DNA of 20,527 bases from JAIRTY01 sp050257395 (GCA_050257395.1 JBLMWU010000275.1:1-20527); one strand, 5' to 3'; counted from the stretch's first letter, positions 13,437-20,501 are shown. Translations and numbers: made by a program. Notes: generated by a model from the letters alone, not told the origin.

Positions 13437-14543
13437 ATGAAGACCAAGGCTGCGGTGCTGTGGGGCCTGCACGAGAAGTGGCAGGTCGAGGAAGTCGAGC
13501 TCGACGACCCCAAGGACGGCGAAGTCCTGGTCAAGCTCACCGCGAGCGGCCTGTGCCACTCCGATGAGCACCTGGTGACCGGGGACATCCCGATGCCGTT
13601 CCCGGTGATCGGCGGCCACGAGGGCGCCGGCACCGTGGTGAGCGTGGGCCCCAACGTCACCCAGGTGGCCGAAGGCGACTCCGTCGTGCTGAGCTTCCTG
13701 CCTGCCTGCGGCCGCTGCTCGTACTGCGCCCGCGGCATGCACAACCTGTGCGACCTCGGCGCCTTCATCATCAACGGCCCGCAGCTGGACGGCACCTACC
13801 GGTTCCACGCCCGGGGCCAGGGGCTCGGCCAGATGTGCCTGCTCGGCACCTTCTCCGAGTACACGGTCGTCCCGGTGCAGTCGGTGGTGAAGGTCGACGA
13901 GGGCACCGCCCTGGACAAGGCCGCGCTGGTCGGCTGCGGCGTCACCACCGGCTACGGCAGCGCGGTGCGGACCGCCGAGGTCAAGGCCGGCGACACGGTG
14001 GTGGTCCAGGGCATCGGCGGCATCGGCATGAACGCCATCCAGGGCGCCCGGATCGCCGGTGCGCGCTACATCGTGGCGGTTGACCCGGTGGAGTTCAAGC
14101 GGGAGAAGGCCAAGGAGTTCGGCGCCACCCACACCGCGGCGAGCGTCGAGGAGGCGGGCCCGATCGTCGGCCTGCTGACCCGCGGCAACATGGCTGACTC
14201 GTTCATCATCACCACCGACGTCGCCGAGGGCGACTACATCGGCCCCGCGCTGGACGTGGTCACCAAGCGCGGCAAGGTCGTCGTCACCGCGGTCGGCCAC
14301 CCCACCGACATGCAGATGAGCGGCAACCTGTTCATGCTCACCATGATGGAGAAGCAGATCCGGGGCGCGCTGTACGGGTCGTCCAACGCCCAGCACGACA
14401 TCCCGCGGCTGCTGGAGCTCTACAACCTGGGCCAGCTCAAGCTGGACGAGCTGATCACCCGGGAGTACGCCCTGGAGGACGTCAACCAGGGCTATGAGGA
14501 CATGCGCAACGGCCTCAACATCCGGGGCCTGATCCGGTACTGA
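13437..14543 (+). CDS. NDMA-dependent zinc alcohol dehydrogenase (Rxyl_3153 type)
   Basis: A 368-residue zinc-containing medium-chain dehydrogenase. The opening MKTKAAVLWG and overall pattern match actinobacterial alcohol dehydrogenases that hold NAD(H) tightly and use an external acceptor (N,N-dimethyl-4-nitrosoaniline in assays), oxidising alcohols to aldehydes. Catalytic zinc ligands: Cys40 (SGLCHSDEH), His61-Glu62 (GGHEGAG) and Cys167 (VGCGVTTG). Structural zinc ligands: Cys91, Cys94, Cys97 and Cys105. The dinucleotide-binding loop is GIGGIG (192-197). AAGGA (13424-13428) precedes the ATG by 8 nt. It has its own control region with a palindromic operator and ends at a bidirectional hairpin, so it is probably a single-gene unit. 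These enzymes sometimes pair with mycofactocin genes, but none are seen here. A role in the Dap pathway is possible but unsupported. Confidence 0.93.
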   Translation: MKTKAAVLWGLHEKWQVEEVELDDPKDGEVLVKLTASGLCHSDEHLVTGDIPMPFPVIGGHEGAGTVVSVGPNVTQVAEGDSVVLSFLPACGRCSYCARGMHNLCDLGAFIINGPQLDGTYRFHARGQGLGQMCLLGTFSEYTVVPVQSVVKVDEGTALDKAALVGCGVTTGYGSAVRTAEVKAGDTVVVQGIGGIGMNAIQGARIAGARYIVAVDPVEFKREKAKEFGATHTAASVEEAGPIVGLLTRGNMADSFIITTDVAEGDYIGPALDVVTKRGKVVVTAVGHPTDMQMSGNLFMLTMMEKQIRGALYGSSNAQHDIPRLLELYNLGQLKLDELITREYALEDVNQGYEDMRNGLNIRGLIRY

Positions 14544-14552
14544 CGAGCCGGG

Positions 14553-14580
14553 GCGGCGGCCGGCGTCAGCCGGCCGCCGC
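14553..14580. terminator. Bidirectional hairpin between convergent adh and aroQ genes
   Basis: A 12-bp perfect stem (14553-14564 with 14569-14580) closes on a 4-nt GTCA loop. It starts 9 nt after the alcohol dehydrogenase stop. The aroQ stop codon (TCA on the plus strand, 14566-14568) lies exactly in the loop, so the stem encodes the last Ala codons of aroQ. A stem this strong should terminate both convergent genes. Confidence 0.8.
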
Positions 14581-15021
14581 TGCCAGGTGCAGCGCCCGGA
14601 CGCCGAGCGGGTAGCCGAGGATGCCCAGGCCGATGATGGTGCCGCGGGCGACCGGGGAGATCCACGAGTGGTGCCGCCACTCCTCCCGGTTGTGCACGTT
14701 CGAGATGTGCACCTCGATCACCGGCAGCTGGGTGCCCTCGATCGCGTCGTGCAGGGCGACCGAGGTGTGGGTGAACGCGCCGGGGTTGAACACCGCGCCG
14801 ATGCAGTTCCCGGCCCTGGCCTCGGCGCCTGCCTCGTGGATCCAGTCGATGAGCTGGCCTTCGTGATTGGACTGCCGGAACACCGGGTCCAGGCCGAGCT
14901 CGCCCGCCTCGTGCCGGCACAGCCGTTCCACGTCGGCCAGGGTCGCGGTGCCGTACACCTCCGGCTTGCGGGTGCCGAGCAGGTTCAGGTTCGGGCCGTT
15001 CAGGACGAGCACGCTGGCCAT
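14566..15021 (-). CDS. aroQ: Type II 3-dehydroquinate dehydratase
   Basis: A 151-residue cytosolic enzyme that dehydrates 3-dehydroquinate to 3-dehydroshikimate (shikimate pathway, or quinate breakdown). The small size and motifs are those of the dodecameric type II family: LNGPNLNLLGTRKPEVYG at the N terminus with Arg18 and catalytic Tyr23, SNHEGQLIDWI, NPGAFTHTSVAL, and VIEVHISNVHNREEWRHHSW with His105 and Arg112. The ATG at 15021 was chosen because the protein then starts just before the conserved VLVLNGPN strand and GGAAGG lies 5 nt upstream; longer in-frame versions have no family similarity. No other shikimate gene is nearby, so it may be a second, accessory copy. Its stop codon sits in the loop of a strong hairpin. 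Confidence 0.95.
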   Translation of the reverse strand: MASVLVLNGPNLNLLGTRKPEVYGTATLADVERLCRHEAGELGLDPVFRQSNHEGQLIDWIHEAGAEARAGNCIGAVFNPGAFTHTSVALHDAIEGTQLPVIEVHISNVHNREEWRHHSWISPVARGTIIGLGILGYPLGVRALHLAAAAG

Positions 15022-15103
15022 GGGCGCCTTCCAGGGTGAGCTGCCGGGGCTGGTTCCGCAGGACACCATTGTGGTGCCGCGGCCCGGCTGCGTGCTGCAG
15101 CGG

Positions 15104-15147
15104 CGCGGAGCCCGCTGGCTGGCGGGGGGCTGCCAGGGGGCTCCGCG
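15104..15147 (-). terminator. Hairpin downstream of the xylanase gene
   Basis: CGCGGAGCCC (15104-15113) pairs with GGGCTCCGCG (15138-15147). After one G-G mismatch, CTGGC (15115-15119) pairs with GCCAG (15132-15136), leaving a 12-nt loop. It begins 8 nt beyond the xylanase TAG in the direction of transcription, so it most likely terminates that gene and shields the aroQ upstream region. Confidence 0.7.
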
Positions 15148-15155
15148 GGTGGTGC

Positions 15156-16310
15156 CTACGGGAAGATGCCGGTCCGGTGCGGGGCACCGTTCGCGGCGAG
15201 CTGCAGATCCTGCTGCAGGTCGAAGAAGGCCGGCTTGGGCTGCAGGTTCACGTCGTAGATCGTGGCGTAGCCCTCGCCGGTGAAGAACCCCGGCACCCAG
15301 GAGTCCGCGTCCCCGAAACCCCAGACCGTGAACGAGATGCACTGCGGCACCGCCAGGCAGGCCTTGAGCATCTGCGAGAACTCGTACGGCTGGGCGAACG
15401 TGGCCAGGTGGTCGGTGGGCACCTGGGTGGTGGGGCTGTCCACGAAGGTGCGCACGTCCGCTTCGGTGATGGCCACCCTGAGGCCGAGGCCCGCGTACCG
15501 CTGCAGGTCCTGGGTCATCTTCGTCGGGAAGCCGAACTGGGTGTCCAGGTGGCCCTGGTCGCCGACGCCGTTGATGGGCACACCCTGGGCCAGCATCTGC
15601 TTGAGCCACGCATACACCGCGTCGCTCTTGGCGTTCGTGTCGTCCTCACCGGCGATGTTGTAGTCGTTGTAGAACAGCAGCGCGTGCGGGTCGGCGGCGT
15701 GCGCCCAGCGGAAAGCGTCGGCGATGACGCCAGGCCCGAGGTGGGACACCCAGAAGTCCTTCGGGTTGATCCCGGAGGGGTTGGCGTCGGTGAAGAACTC
15801 GTTCGCGACGTCCCACTGCCAGATCTTGCCCTTGAAGTGGGTGACCTCGTCGGTGACGTGCTTGTGCAGCAGGGCCAGCAGGTCGGTGTCGCTGATGGTG
15901 CCGTTGGCGACCCCGCTGGTCAGCCAGTCGGGCAGCTGGTTGTGCCACAGCAGCGTGTGCCCCCGCACCAGCTGGCCGTGCGCCTTCGCGAAGTTCACCA
16001 GCCGGTCCGCGCCCGACCAGTCGTAGGTGCCCTGGGTCGGCTCGACCACCTGCCACTTCATCTCGTTGCCGGGGGTGACGACCGAGAACTGGTTCGCCAC
16101 GATCGCGGCGTAGTCGGGGTGGTCCAGGTCGAAGGGGATGACGGCGGTGCCGACGTGCAGCCCGACCCGGGCGGCCAGTGCCCGCAGCGAGTCGGGGGCG
16201 GGTGCGCTGGGGGAGCGGGCGGCTAACGGGGCCGCGACCGCGGCCGTGCCGATGCCGAGCAGCACGGCCGCCCCGGCAGCGCTCACTGCGAGAAGTTGAC
16301 GGAGCCTCAT
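15156..16310 (-). CDS. Secreted GH10 endo-1,4-beta-xylanase
   Basis: A 384-residue secreted glycoside hydrolase family 10 enzyme that cuts internal beta-1,4 bonds of xylan. The signal peptide is clear: MRLRQ, then hydrophobic residues to AAVAA, with cleavage likely near residue 27. The (beta/alpha)8 catalytic domain shows NEMKW (82-86), GHTLLWHNQLPDWL (117-130), the acid/base Glu171 in WDVANEFF and the nucleophile Glu283 in ITEADVR. There is no carbohydrate-binding module: the protein ends at the catalytic domain. The ATG at 16310 was preferred over an in-frame start 93 nt upstream because it begins a proper signal peptide and has GAGGAGG 9 nt before it. It has its own promoter with two xylanase-type palindromes nearby. 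Confidence 0.95.
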   Translation of the reverse strand: MRLRQLLAVSAAGAAVLLGIGTAAVAAPLAARSPSAPAPDSLRALAARVGLHVGTAVIPFDLDHPDYAAIVANQFSVVTPGNEMKWQVVEPTQGTYDWSGADRLVNFAKAHGQLVRGHTLLWHNQLPDWLTSGVANGTISDTDLLALLHKHVTDEVTHFKGKIWQWDVANEFFTDANPSGINPKDFWVSHLGPGVIADAFRWAHAADPHALLFYNDYNIAGEDDTNAKSDAVYAWLKQMLAQGVPINGVGDQGHLDTQFGFPTKMTQDLQRYAGLGLRVAITEADVRTFVDSPTTQVPTDHLATFAQPYEFSQMLKACLAVPQCISFTVWGFGDADSWVPGFFTGEGYATIYDVNLQPKPAFFDLQQDLQLAANGAPHRTGIFP

Positions 16311-16348
16311 CTGGTGTTGCCTCCTCTGCGCCGAGAAGCCACCGCGCC

Positions 16349-16362
16349 CGAAATATTTCGGA
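16349..16362. promoter_or_regulatory. CGAAA/TTTCG palindrome near the xylanase start (site 1)
   Basis: CCGAAATATTTCGG is a perfect 14-bp palindrome, 39 nt before the xylanase ATG and just downstream of the expected transcription start. It belongs to the CGAAA...TTTCG type described in front of Streptomyces xylanase genes, where it mediates repression. At this position a bound repressor would block elongation or initiation. Confidence 0.65.
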
Positions 16363-16384
16363 ATAATTGCCAGTGGTGAGCGCA

Positions 16385-16413
16385 AAAGTAAGCGCGCGGC
16401 CATTCCGTGTCAA
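16385..16413 (-). promoter_or_regulatory. Xylanase promoter
   Basis: On the minus strand, TTGACA (16413-16408, perfect -35 consensus), a 17-nt spacer and TACTTT (16390-16385) form a housekeeping-sigma promoter. The expected start is near 16378, giving a leader of about 68 nt that contains palindrome site 1. Confidence 0.65.
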
Positions 16414-16493
16414 CAGCTAACGGCATCCGTAAATACAGTCATGCCGCAGCACGCGGCCCTGTCAATGGTTCCCCACGCGGACCGGCGGCGGGC

Positions 16494-16504
16494 CGAAACT
16501 TTCG
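16494..16504. promoter_or_regulatory. CGAAACTTTCG palindrome upstream of the xylanase promoter (site 2)
   Basis: CGAAACTTTCG is the classic imperfect palindrome of Streptomyces xylanase upstream regions. It lies about 81 nt upstream of the -35 box and about 143 bp centre to centre from site 1, so two bound dimers could loop the DNA. It lies in the gap after the stop of the surface-protein gene. Confidence 0.6.
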
Positions 16505-16550
16505 ATTTCCGCTCCGCGGGATTTCGGCGCCCGAGTCCCGGCGAGGCCGG

Positions 16551-17654
16551 TCAGGGCCGGCGGCCACCCGTGGGCGGGGTGCGGGCGGAGCCGCTGCCCG
16601 GGCCGGGGCGCCGGCGCACGGTCACCCAGGCGGTGCCGAGGCAGGTGAGGGCGGCCGCCAGCGCGAGCCCGCCGAACCGGATCCCGAGCTGGCTGCCCAC
16701 GAGCGGGAACTGCTCCGAGATGGTGGTGAGCGGCATCCGTCCGGAGCTGGCCGTGGCGGGCGCCGGGCTGGGTGCGGGCGTCACGACCGGGAAGACGGCA
16801 GCCGGGCCGGTGGTGGCCGGCCCCGGCAGCGGGCCCAGGGCGGGCACCGAGGCCAGCGGCGCCGGGGTGCCCAGGCCGGCCGGGAGAGTCGCGCCGGGAG
16901 TCGGGGTGGGGGACGTCCCGGTGGCGGCTGGTGTGCTCGCGGGCGAGGTGGCGGGGGAGGCCGGTACGGCCGGGGCGGCCACGGTGAACGACTGGGTGGC
17001 TGCGGGCTGCCCGACGCCGGCGGTGTCGGTGGCGGTGGTGATGGTGAACGTGACCGTCTGGCCGGCGGTCGCGGTGGCGGGAATCGCGATGTCGGCGGTC
17101 AGGGTGCTGGCGGGCGGCCCGTCCGTGACCGTGCCCAGCGGGCAGGTGCCGTTGCTGACGGCCGCGGGGCAGGACAGGAACCGCGGCACCGGGCCGCCGG
17201 CTGGCGCCGTGAGCGTGACCGTGACGTTGGCGGCGGACGGGCCCGGGGACGGCGCGGGCGTCGAGGCGGCCGGCGACGGCGTGCCGCTGTCCGCGGGGCT
17301 GGCCGTGCCCGCCGGCGGGGAGGGGGGCGGCGAGGCCGGCTGGCCGGCCAGCCAGACCTGGATCGTGAAGTCCGCGTCGTGGCCGGGCAGCAGCTTGCTG
17401 GCTTTGGTCACCTGCACCACCGACAGGCAGAGCGTGTAGCCGCCCTGGGCGGAGCCCGGCGCTGCCTGTGCGCACGGCGCTGCCGCCGGGGTCACGGCCG
17501 CGTGGTGGGCGGGCAGCAGCAGGCCGGCCAGCCCCAGCCCGACCGCTGACACTCCCGCGAACGCGCTCACCGGCGGCAGCAGCGCAGCGCCGGGCGTGCG
17601 CCGGGATGGGCGGGTCATGAGCGGCCCGGCGGTGGTGCGCCCGCCTGTGCGCAT
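16551..17654 (-). CDS. Secreted membrane-anchored Pro/Ala/Ser/Thr-rich protein
   Basis: A 367-residue exported protein of unknown function. The N terminus has Arg-rich residues followed by a hydrophobic stretch (ALLPPVSAFAGVSAVGLGLA, then GLLLP) that acts as a signal peptide or anchor. A small folded segment with two cysteines follows (PCAQ...YTLCLSVVQV). Next is a Pro/Ser/Thr linker, then a beta-rich repeat-type segment (ANVTVTLTAPAGG ... SCPAAVSNGTCPLG ... TFTITTATDTAGVGQ) resembling DUF11-like or bacterial Ig-like surface modules. A second long Pro/Thr/Ala linker is followed by a C-terminal membrane helix (FGGLALAAALTCLGTAWVTV) and an Arg-rich tail. No LPxTG motif is seen. Codon use supports this strand over the long opposite frame. 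The first ATG has AAAGGA about 11 nt upstream; an ATG 36 nt further in is possible. It is probably a cell-surface stalk protein. Confidence 0.75.
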   Translation of the reverse strand: MRTGGRTTAGPLMTRPSRRTPGAALLPPVSAFAGVSAVGLGLAGLLLPAHHAAVTPAAAPCAQAAPGSAQGGYTLCLSVVQVTKASKLLPGHDADFTIQVWLAGQPASPPPSPPAGTASPADSGTPSPAASTPAPSPGPSAANVTVTLTAPAGGPVPRFLSCPAAVSNGTCPLGTVTDGPPASTLTADIAIPATATAGQTVTFTITTATDTAGVGQPAATQSFTVAAPAVPASPATSPASTPAATGTSPTPTPGATLPAGLGTPAPLASVPALGPLPGPATTGPAAVFPVVTPAPSPAPATASSGRMPLTTISEQFPLVGSQLGIRFGGLALAAALTCLGTAWVTVRRRPGPGSGSARTPPTGGRRP

Positions 17655-17888
17655 GCCAGGTCACGTCCTTTCAGCTCCCGGGCAGCCTGCGGCCGCCCGG
17701 GCGGGATGCGGTCCTGACTATGACTAAAACCCCGGAAACCCGGCCATTCCAGGTAACAAAACTGTGGCTGCGCAACGGGGGACGCACAGGTTTGCGCCAG
17801 CCAGCCAGGGACCGGGGCCCACACCTGTGGCCGGCTGCGCCTCACCTGGAGGTTTTTTGCCGGGGGTGCCGTGTGCCAGGCTCGCGCT
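17655..17888. other. Divergent intergenic region
   Basis: This 234-nt stretch lies between the surface-protein gene (minus) and the acetyltransferase gene (plus). A less GC-rich patch near 17715-17765 includes the tandem GACTATGACTAA and probably holds promoters for one or both genes. No convincing -35/-10 pair was found. CCTC-ACCTG-GAGG followed by TTTTTT (near 17840-17858) is only a 4-bp stem and I do not call it a terminator. Confidence 0.35.
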
Positions 17889-18365
17889 ATGACCGATCAG
17901 CAGCAGGTTGAGATCCGCCCGGTGCAGCCCGGTGACCACGCGGAGGTCCTGGCGCTGGCGCCACGTCTCACCGAAGGCGCCGCCGGCTGGCGGGATCCGT
18001 CGGCCGTGCTGCGTGCCGTCCGCGGCTGGGTGGAGTCCTCCCTCGGCGCCGCCGGCGAGCCGGGCCACGCGGTCTACGTCGCGGTCGCTGACGGGCACGT
18101 AGCTGGGGTGGTCACCGTCGCCGAGCGGGCGCACTTCACCGGCCAGAAGGACGCGTATGTCGGGGAGCTCGCGGTCGCGCCCGGCCTGGCGCGGCGCGGC
18201 ATCGCGACCCAGCTCATGAACGCCGCCGAGGCCTGGGCCGCCCGCCGGGGCCTGGCGTTCCTCACCCTGGAGACCGGGGCGGCCAACCACGCCGCCCGCG
18301 CCTTCTACGCCCAGCGCGGCTACCGCGAAGAAGACGTCCGGCTGACCCGGGCCATCCCGGGCTGA
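17889..18365 (+). CDS. GNAT family N-acetyltransferase
   Basis: A 158-residue acetyltransferase that moves an acetyl group from acetyl-CoA to an amine or protein N terminus. The fold is complete: beta1 VEIRPVQPGDHAEV, the central YVAVADGHVAGVVTVAE strands, motif A VGELAVAPGLARRGIATQLM with the R-R-G-I-A acetyl-CoA loop, and motif B NHAARAFYAQRGYREED. The substrate is unknown. ATG at 17889 was chosen because family members start close to the VEIRP strand; a GTG 18 nt upstream in frame is the alternative. It stands alone and converges on the P450 gene, with 9 nt between stop codons. Confidence 0.9.
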   Translation: MTDQQQVEIRPVQPGDHAEVLALAPRLTEGAAGWRDPSAVLRAVRGWVESSLGAAGEPGHAVYVAVADGHVAGVVTVAERAHFTGQKDAYVGELAVAPGLARRGIATQLMNAAEAWAARRGLAFLTLETGAANHAARAFYAQRGYREEDVRLTRAIPG

Positions 18366-18367
18366 CG

Positions 18368-18381
18368 CCGCTGCTCAGCGG
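18368..18381. terminator. Small hairpin between convergent acetyltransferase and P450 genes
   Basis: CCGCTG-CT-CAGCGG is a perfect 14-bp palindrome (a 5-bp stem with a 4-nt loop is sterically likely) starting 3 nt after the acetyltransferase stop and spanning the P450 stop codon (18375-18377). It is the only candidate terminator for the pair, but it is short. Confidence 0.4.
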
Positions 18382-19646
18382 ATGCGCAGCGGCAGCGCCC
18401 GCGGGCCGCGGATCTGGCCGGTGGACCAGGTGACCGCGGCCGGGTCGGCGAGGGTGAACTCGGGGATCCGGGACAGCCACACGTCCAGGGCGACCCGCAG
18501 CTCCATCCGGGCCAGGTGGGAACCGACGCAGCGGTGGATGCCGAGTCCGAACGCGGCGTGCCGGTTGACCTCCCGGTCGATGACGACCTCGCCGGCCCGG
18601 TCGAACTGCGCCGGGTCGCGGTTGGCGGCCGGGAAGGACAGCAGGATCCAGTCGTCGGCCTTCATGTCCACGCCGCGGTAGTGCATGTCCTCCTTGACCA
18701 GCCGCGCCATGGTCACCGGCGCGTAGGCGCGGAGGAACTCCTCCAGCGCGGTCGGCAGCAGGCCCGGCTCGGCGACCAGCCGCTGCCGGTCGGCCGGGTT
18801 GTCCGCCAGGTGCCACAGCGACGCGCCGATCGCGCTCCAGGTGGTGTCGATGCCGGCGATGAGCAGCAGCGCCATCGTGCCGACGACGTGGTCGGGGCTG
18901 AGCTGCTGGCCGAAGATCTCCGCGTTCAGCAGGTAGGTGGTGAGGTCGTCGCGCGGGTTGTCCAGGTGGTCGTGCACCTGGGTGAGCAGGTAGTCGAACA
19001 GCCGCTGCACCCGGGCGATCCGGTCGTCCGGCTCCAGGTTGATGCCTTCCAGCAGGTCCTCGACGAACTCGCGGAACTGCGGGCCGTCCTCGGGGGGGAA
19101 GCCGAGCATGTCGGCGATCACCCGCATGGGGATGTGCTGGGCGTAGTCGGCGGCGGCGTCCACCACGTCCTGCCCTGCGAACTGGTCGATGAGCCCGTGG
19201 CAGAACGCGCGGGTGGCCGCCTCCTGCCGGCTCACCGCCTTCTTCGTGAACGCGGGCAGCAGCAGCTTGCGCGCGTCGTGGTGGAACGGCGGGTCGGAGG
19301 AGATCGGCGGCGAGCCGCCGATCGGCGCCAGCTCGGCGGGCGGGCGGAAGTTGCTCAGGATGATCGACCGGGAGGAGAACCGCTCGGTGTCGTAGGCGAT
19401 CGCGGCGACGTCCTCGTAGCGCACCGGGAGCCAGGCGCCGCCGAACCGGCCGGTGTGCGCGATCGGGCAGCGCTGCCGCAGGTCGTCCTGGATGGGGAAC
19501 GGGTCGGCGGCCCACTCCGGCTCCATGTGGGAGAAGTCGGTGGCCCAGTCGGCGACCGGGCCGGTGACGATCTCGCTGCGGGTGCCGAGCAGCTCCTCTT
19601 CCCGGCTCTCCCGGAAGTCGGTGCTGAAGCGGTCGTCGGCAGCCAT
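18375..19646 (-). CDS. Cytochrome P450
   Basis: A 423-residue soluble class I bacterial cytochrome P450. Key elements: I-helix oxygen-binding AGIDTT (264-269), the K-helix ExxR (Glu303, Arg306 in LEEFLR), and the haem loop AFGLGIHRCVGSHLARMEL with haem-ligand Cys373. It needs electrons from a ferredoxin, encoded immediately upstream: the ferredoxin TGA is followed after a single C by this ATG. The binding site GAGGAGG lies in the ferredoxin C-terminal codons, so expression is coupled. No ferredoxin reductase is in the window. The I-helix and PFHHDARKLLLPAFTKKAV pattern resemble actinobacterial P450s of lipid or terpenoid oxidation, but the substrate cannot be assigned. The gene belongs to a TetR-ferredoxin-P450 operon. 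Confidence 0.96.
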   Translation of the reverse strand: MAADDRFSTDFRESREEELLGTRSEIVTGPVADWATDFSHMEPEWAADPFPIQDDLRQRCPIAHTGRFGGAWLPVRYEDVAAIAYDTERFSSRSIILSNFRPPAELAPIGGSPPISSDPPFHHDARKLLLPAFTKKAVSRQEAATRAFCHGLIDQFAGQDVVDAAADYAQHIPMRVIADMLGFPPEDGPQFREFVEDLLEGINLEPDDRIARVQRLFDYLLTQVHDHLDNPRDDLTTYLLNAEIFGQQLSPDHVVGTMALLLIAGIDTTWSAIGASLWHLADNPADRQRLVAEPGLLPTALEEFLRAYAPVTMARLVKEDMHYRGVDMKADDWILLSFPAANRDPAQFDRAGEVVIDREVNRHAAFGLGIHRCVGSHLARMELRVALDVWLSRIPEFTLADPAAVTWSTGQIRGPRALPLRIR

Positions 19647-19647
19647 G

Positions 19648-19851
19648 TCAGGCCTCCTCCTCCAGGATGTCGATGGCGCTTTCGGGGCAGTTCGCGGCCG
19701 CCCGGCGGGCGTCGTGCTCCTGGCCCGGCGGCACCACGCCGCCGCCGGGGACCGTGCCGTAGCCCTCGTCGTCCTCGCCGAACAGGCCGGGCACGAGGTC
19801 GTAGCAGCGCCCGTGCCCCTGGCAGCGTTCGGGGTTGATCTGCACTTTCAC
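19648..19851 (-). CDS. 3Fe-4S ferredoxin, P450 partner
   Basis: A 67-residue ferredoxin with VKVQINPERC, then CQGHGRC (Cys10, Cys16) and a distant NCPESAI (Cys55). This is the three-cysteine CxxHxxC...CP arrangement of single-cluster 3Fe-4S ferredoxins that feed actinobacterial P450s. The residue in the place of the fourth ligand is His13, as often seen in such P450-linked ferredoxins. The GTG at 19851 is preferred over a longer in-frame version: the protein then begins with the family-typical first strand, AGGAA lies 7 nt upstream, and the GTG overlaps the TetR stop by four bases (GTGA). It is the middle gene of the TetR-ferredoxin-P450 operon. Confidence 0.92.
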   Translation of the reverse strand: MKVQINPERCQGHGRCYDLVPGLFGEDDEGYGTVPGGGVVPPGQEHDARRAAANCPESAIDILEEEA

Positions 19852-20465
19852 GGCTGGGTTCCTGTCTGTGCGGTGATTCCGGCAGGCGCGAGCGCGGCCG
19901 CGACCCGGGCGAGCAGCGCTGCCCACTCGTCCTCGCCGACCGCGTGCAGGTCCGGCGTGACGAGCGCGCTGCCCATCGCGAGCAGCAGGCAGAAGTGGGC
20001 CAGCGCGTTCGGCGACAGGGCGGGGTCGAGCTCCCGGTCGGCCTGCGCCACCCGGACCAGCTCGCCGAGCCAGTCGGCGCGCTCACAGATGTAGTCGCGC
20101 ATCGGCCGGGCCACGTCCGCGTCGCGGCGGGCCGCGACCAGCGCCTCGACGATGAGATAGCCGCGGGGGTCGCGGCGGCGGGGGAGCCAGCGGCCGATCA
20201 CCAGCAGCAGCTCGGTGATGGACCGGTCGGGGCCGGCGGCGAGCAGATCGGCGAGCAGCCGCCGGCCGTGCGTGCGCAGCGCGTCCACGAGCAGCTCCGC
20301 CTTGGAGGCGAAGTGCGCGTACAGGGCGCCGTTGCTCACCCCCGCGGCCGCCGCGATGTCGGCGACCCTGGTCCCGTCGTATCCTCGTTCGGCAAAAACG
20401 TCGGCTGCCGCGCGCAGCAGCCGCTCCCGCGTCTCGGCGGCGGTCACGCCGGGGGTGCGGCCCAT
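19848..20465 (-). CDS. TetR family regulator of the P450 operon
   Basis: A 205-residue TetR-type repressor. The DNA-binding domain is ETRERLLRAAADVFAERG, then GTRVADIAAAAGVSNGALYAHFASKAELL, followed by a helical ligand-binding domain with WLPRRRDPRGYLIVEALVAARR. I placed the start at ATG 20465 rather than at the in-frame TTG (20501) or ATG (20489), because the -35 and -10 boxes occupy 20501-20473. Translation from those upstream codons would require a transcript starting before this promoter. The resulting mRNA would be leaderless, and no ribosome binding site is present. Its stop overlaps the ferredoxin GTG. It probably represses its own operon through the palindrome inside the promoter, releasing it when the P450 substrate or a related molecule binds. 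Confidence 0.9.
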   Translation of the reverse strand: MGRTPGVTAAETRERLLRAAADVFAERGYDGTRVADIAAAAGVSNGALYAHFASKAELLVDALRTHGRRLLADLLAAGPDRSITELLLVIGRWLPRRRDPRGYLIVEALVAARRDADVARPMRDYICERADWLGELVRVAQADRELDPALSPNALAHFCLLLAMGSALVTPDLHAVGEDEWAALLARVAAALAPAGITAQTGTQP

Positions 20466-20472
20466 GGGCAGA

Positions 20473-20501
20473 ATTAAACGAACGTTCATCAGATTCGTCA
20501 A
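20473..20501 (-). promoter_or_regulatory. Leaderless promoter with embedded operator for TetR-ferredoxin-P450
   Basis: On the minus strand: TTGACG (-35, 20501-20496), a 17-nt spacer, TTTAAT (-10, 20478-20473), then 7 nt to the ATG at 20465, so transcription should begin at or next to the start codon. The spacer holds the palindrome GAACGTTC (20480-20487), extended with one mismatch pair to ACGAACGTTCAT (20478-20489). This position allows direct repression by a TetR dimer. Confidence 0.7.

Noticed and set aside
16441..17439. Plus-strand 332-residue open frame opposite the surface protein
   Set aside because: No recognisable domain or export logic, while the minus strand shows a signal peptide, repeat modules and a membrane anchor.
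17839..17858. Rho-independent terminator CCTC-N5-GAGG-T6 before the acetyltransferase
   Set aside because: Only four base pairs, and it lies upstream of a gene rather than after one; probably chance.
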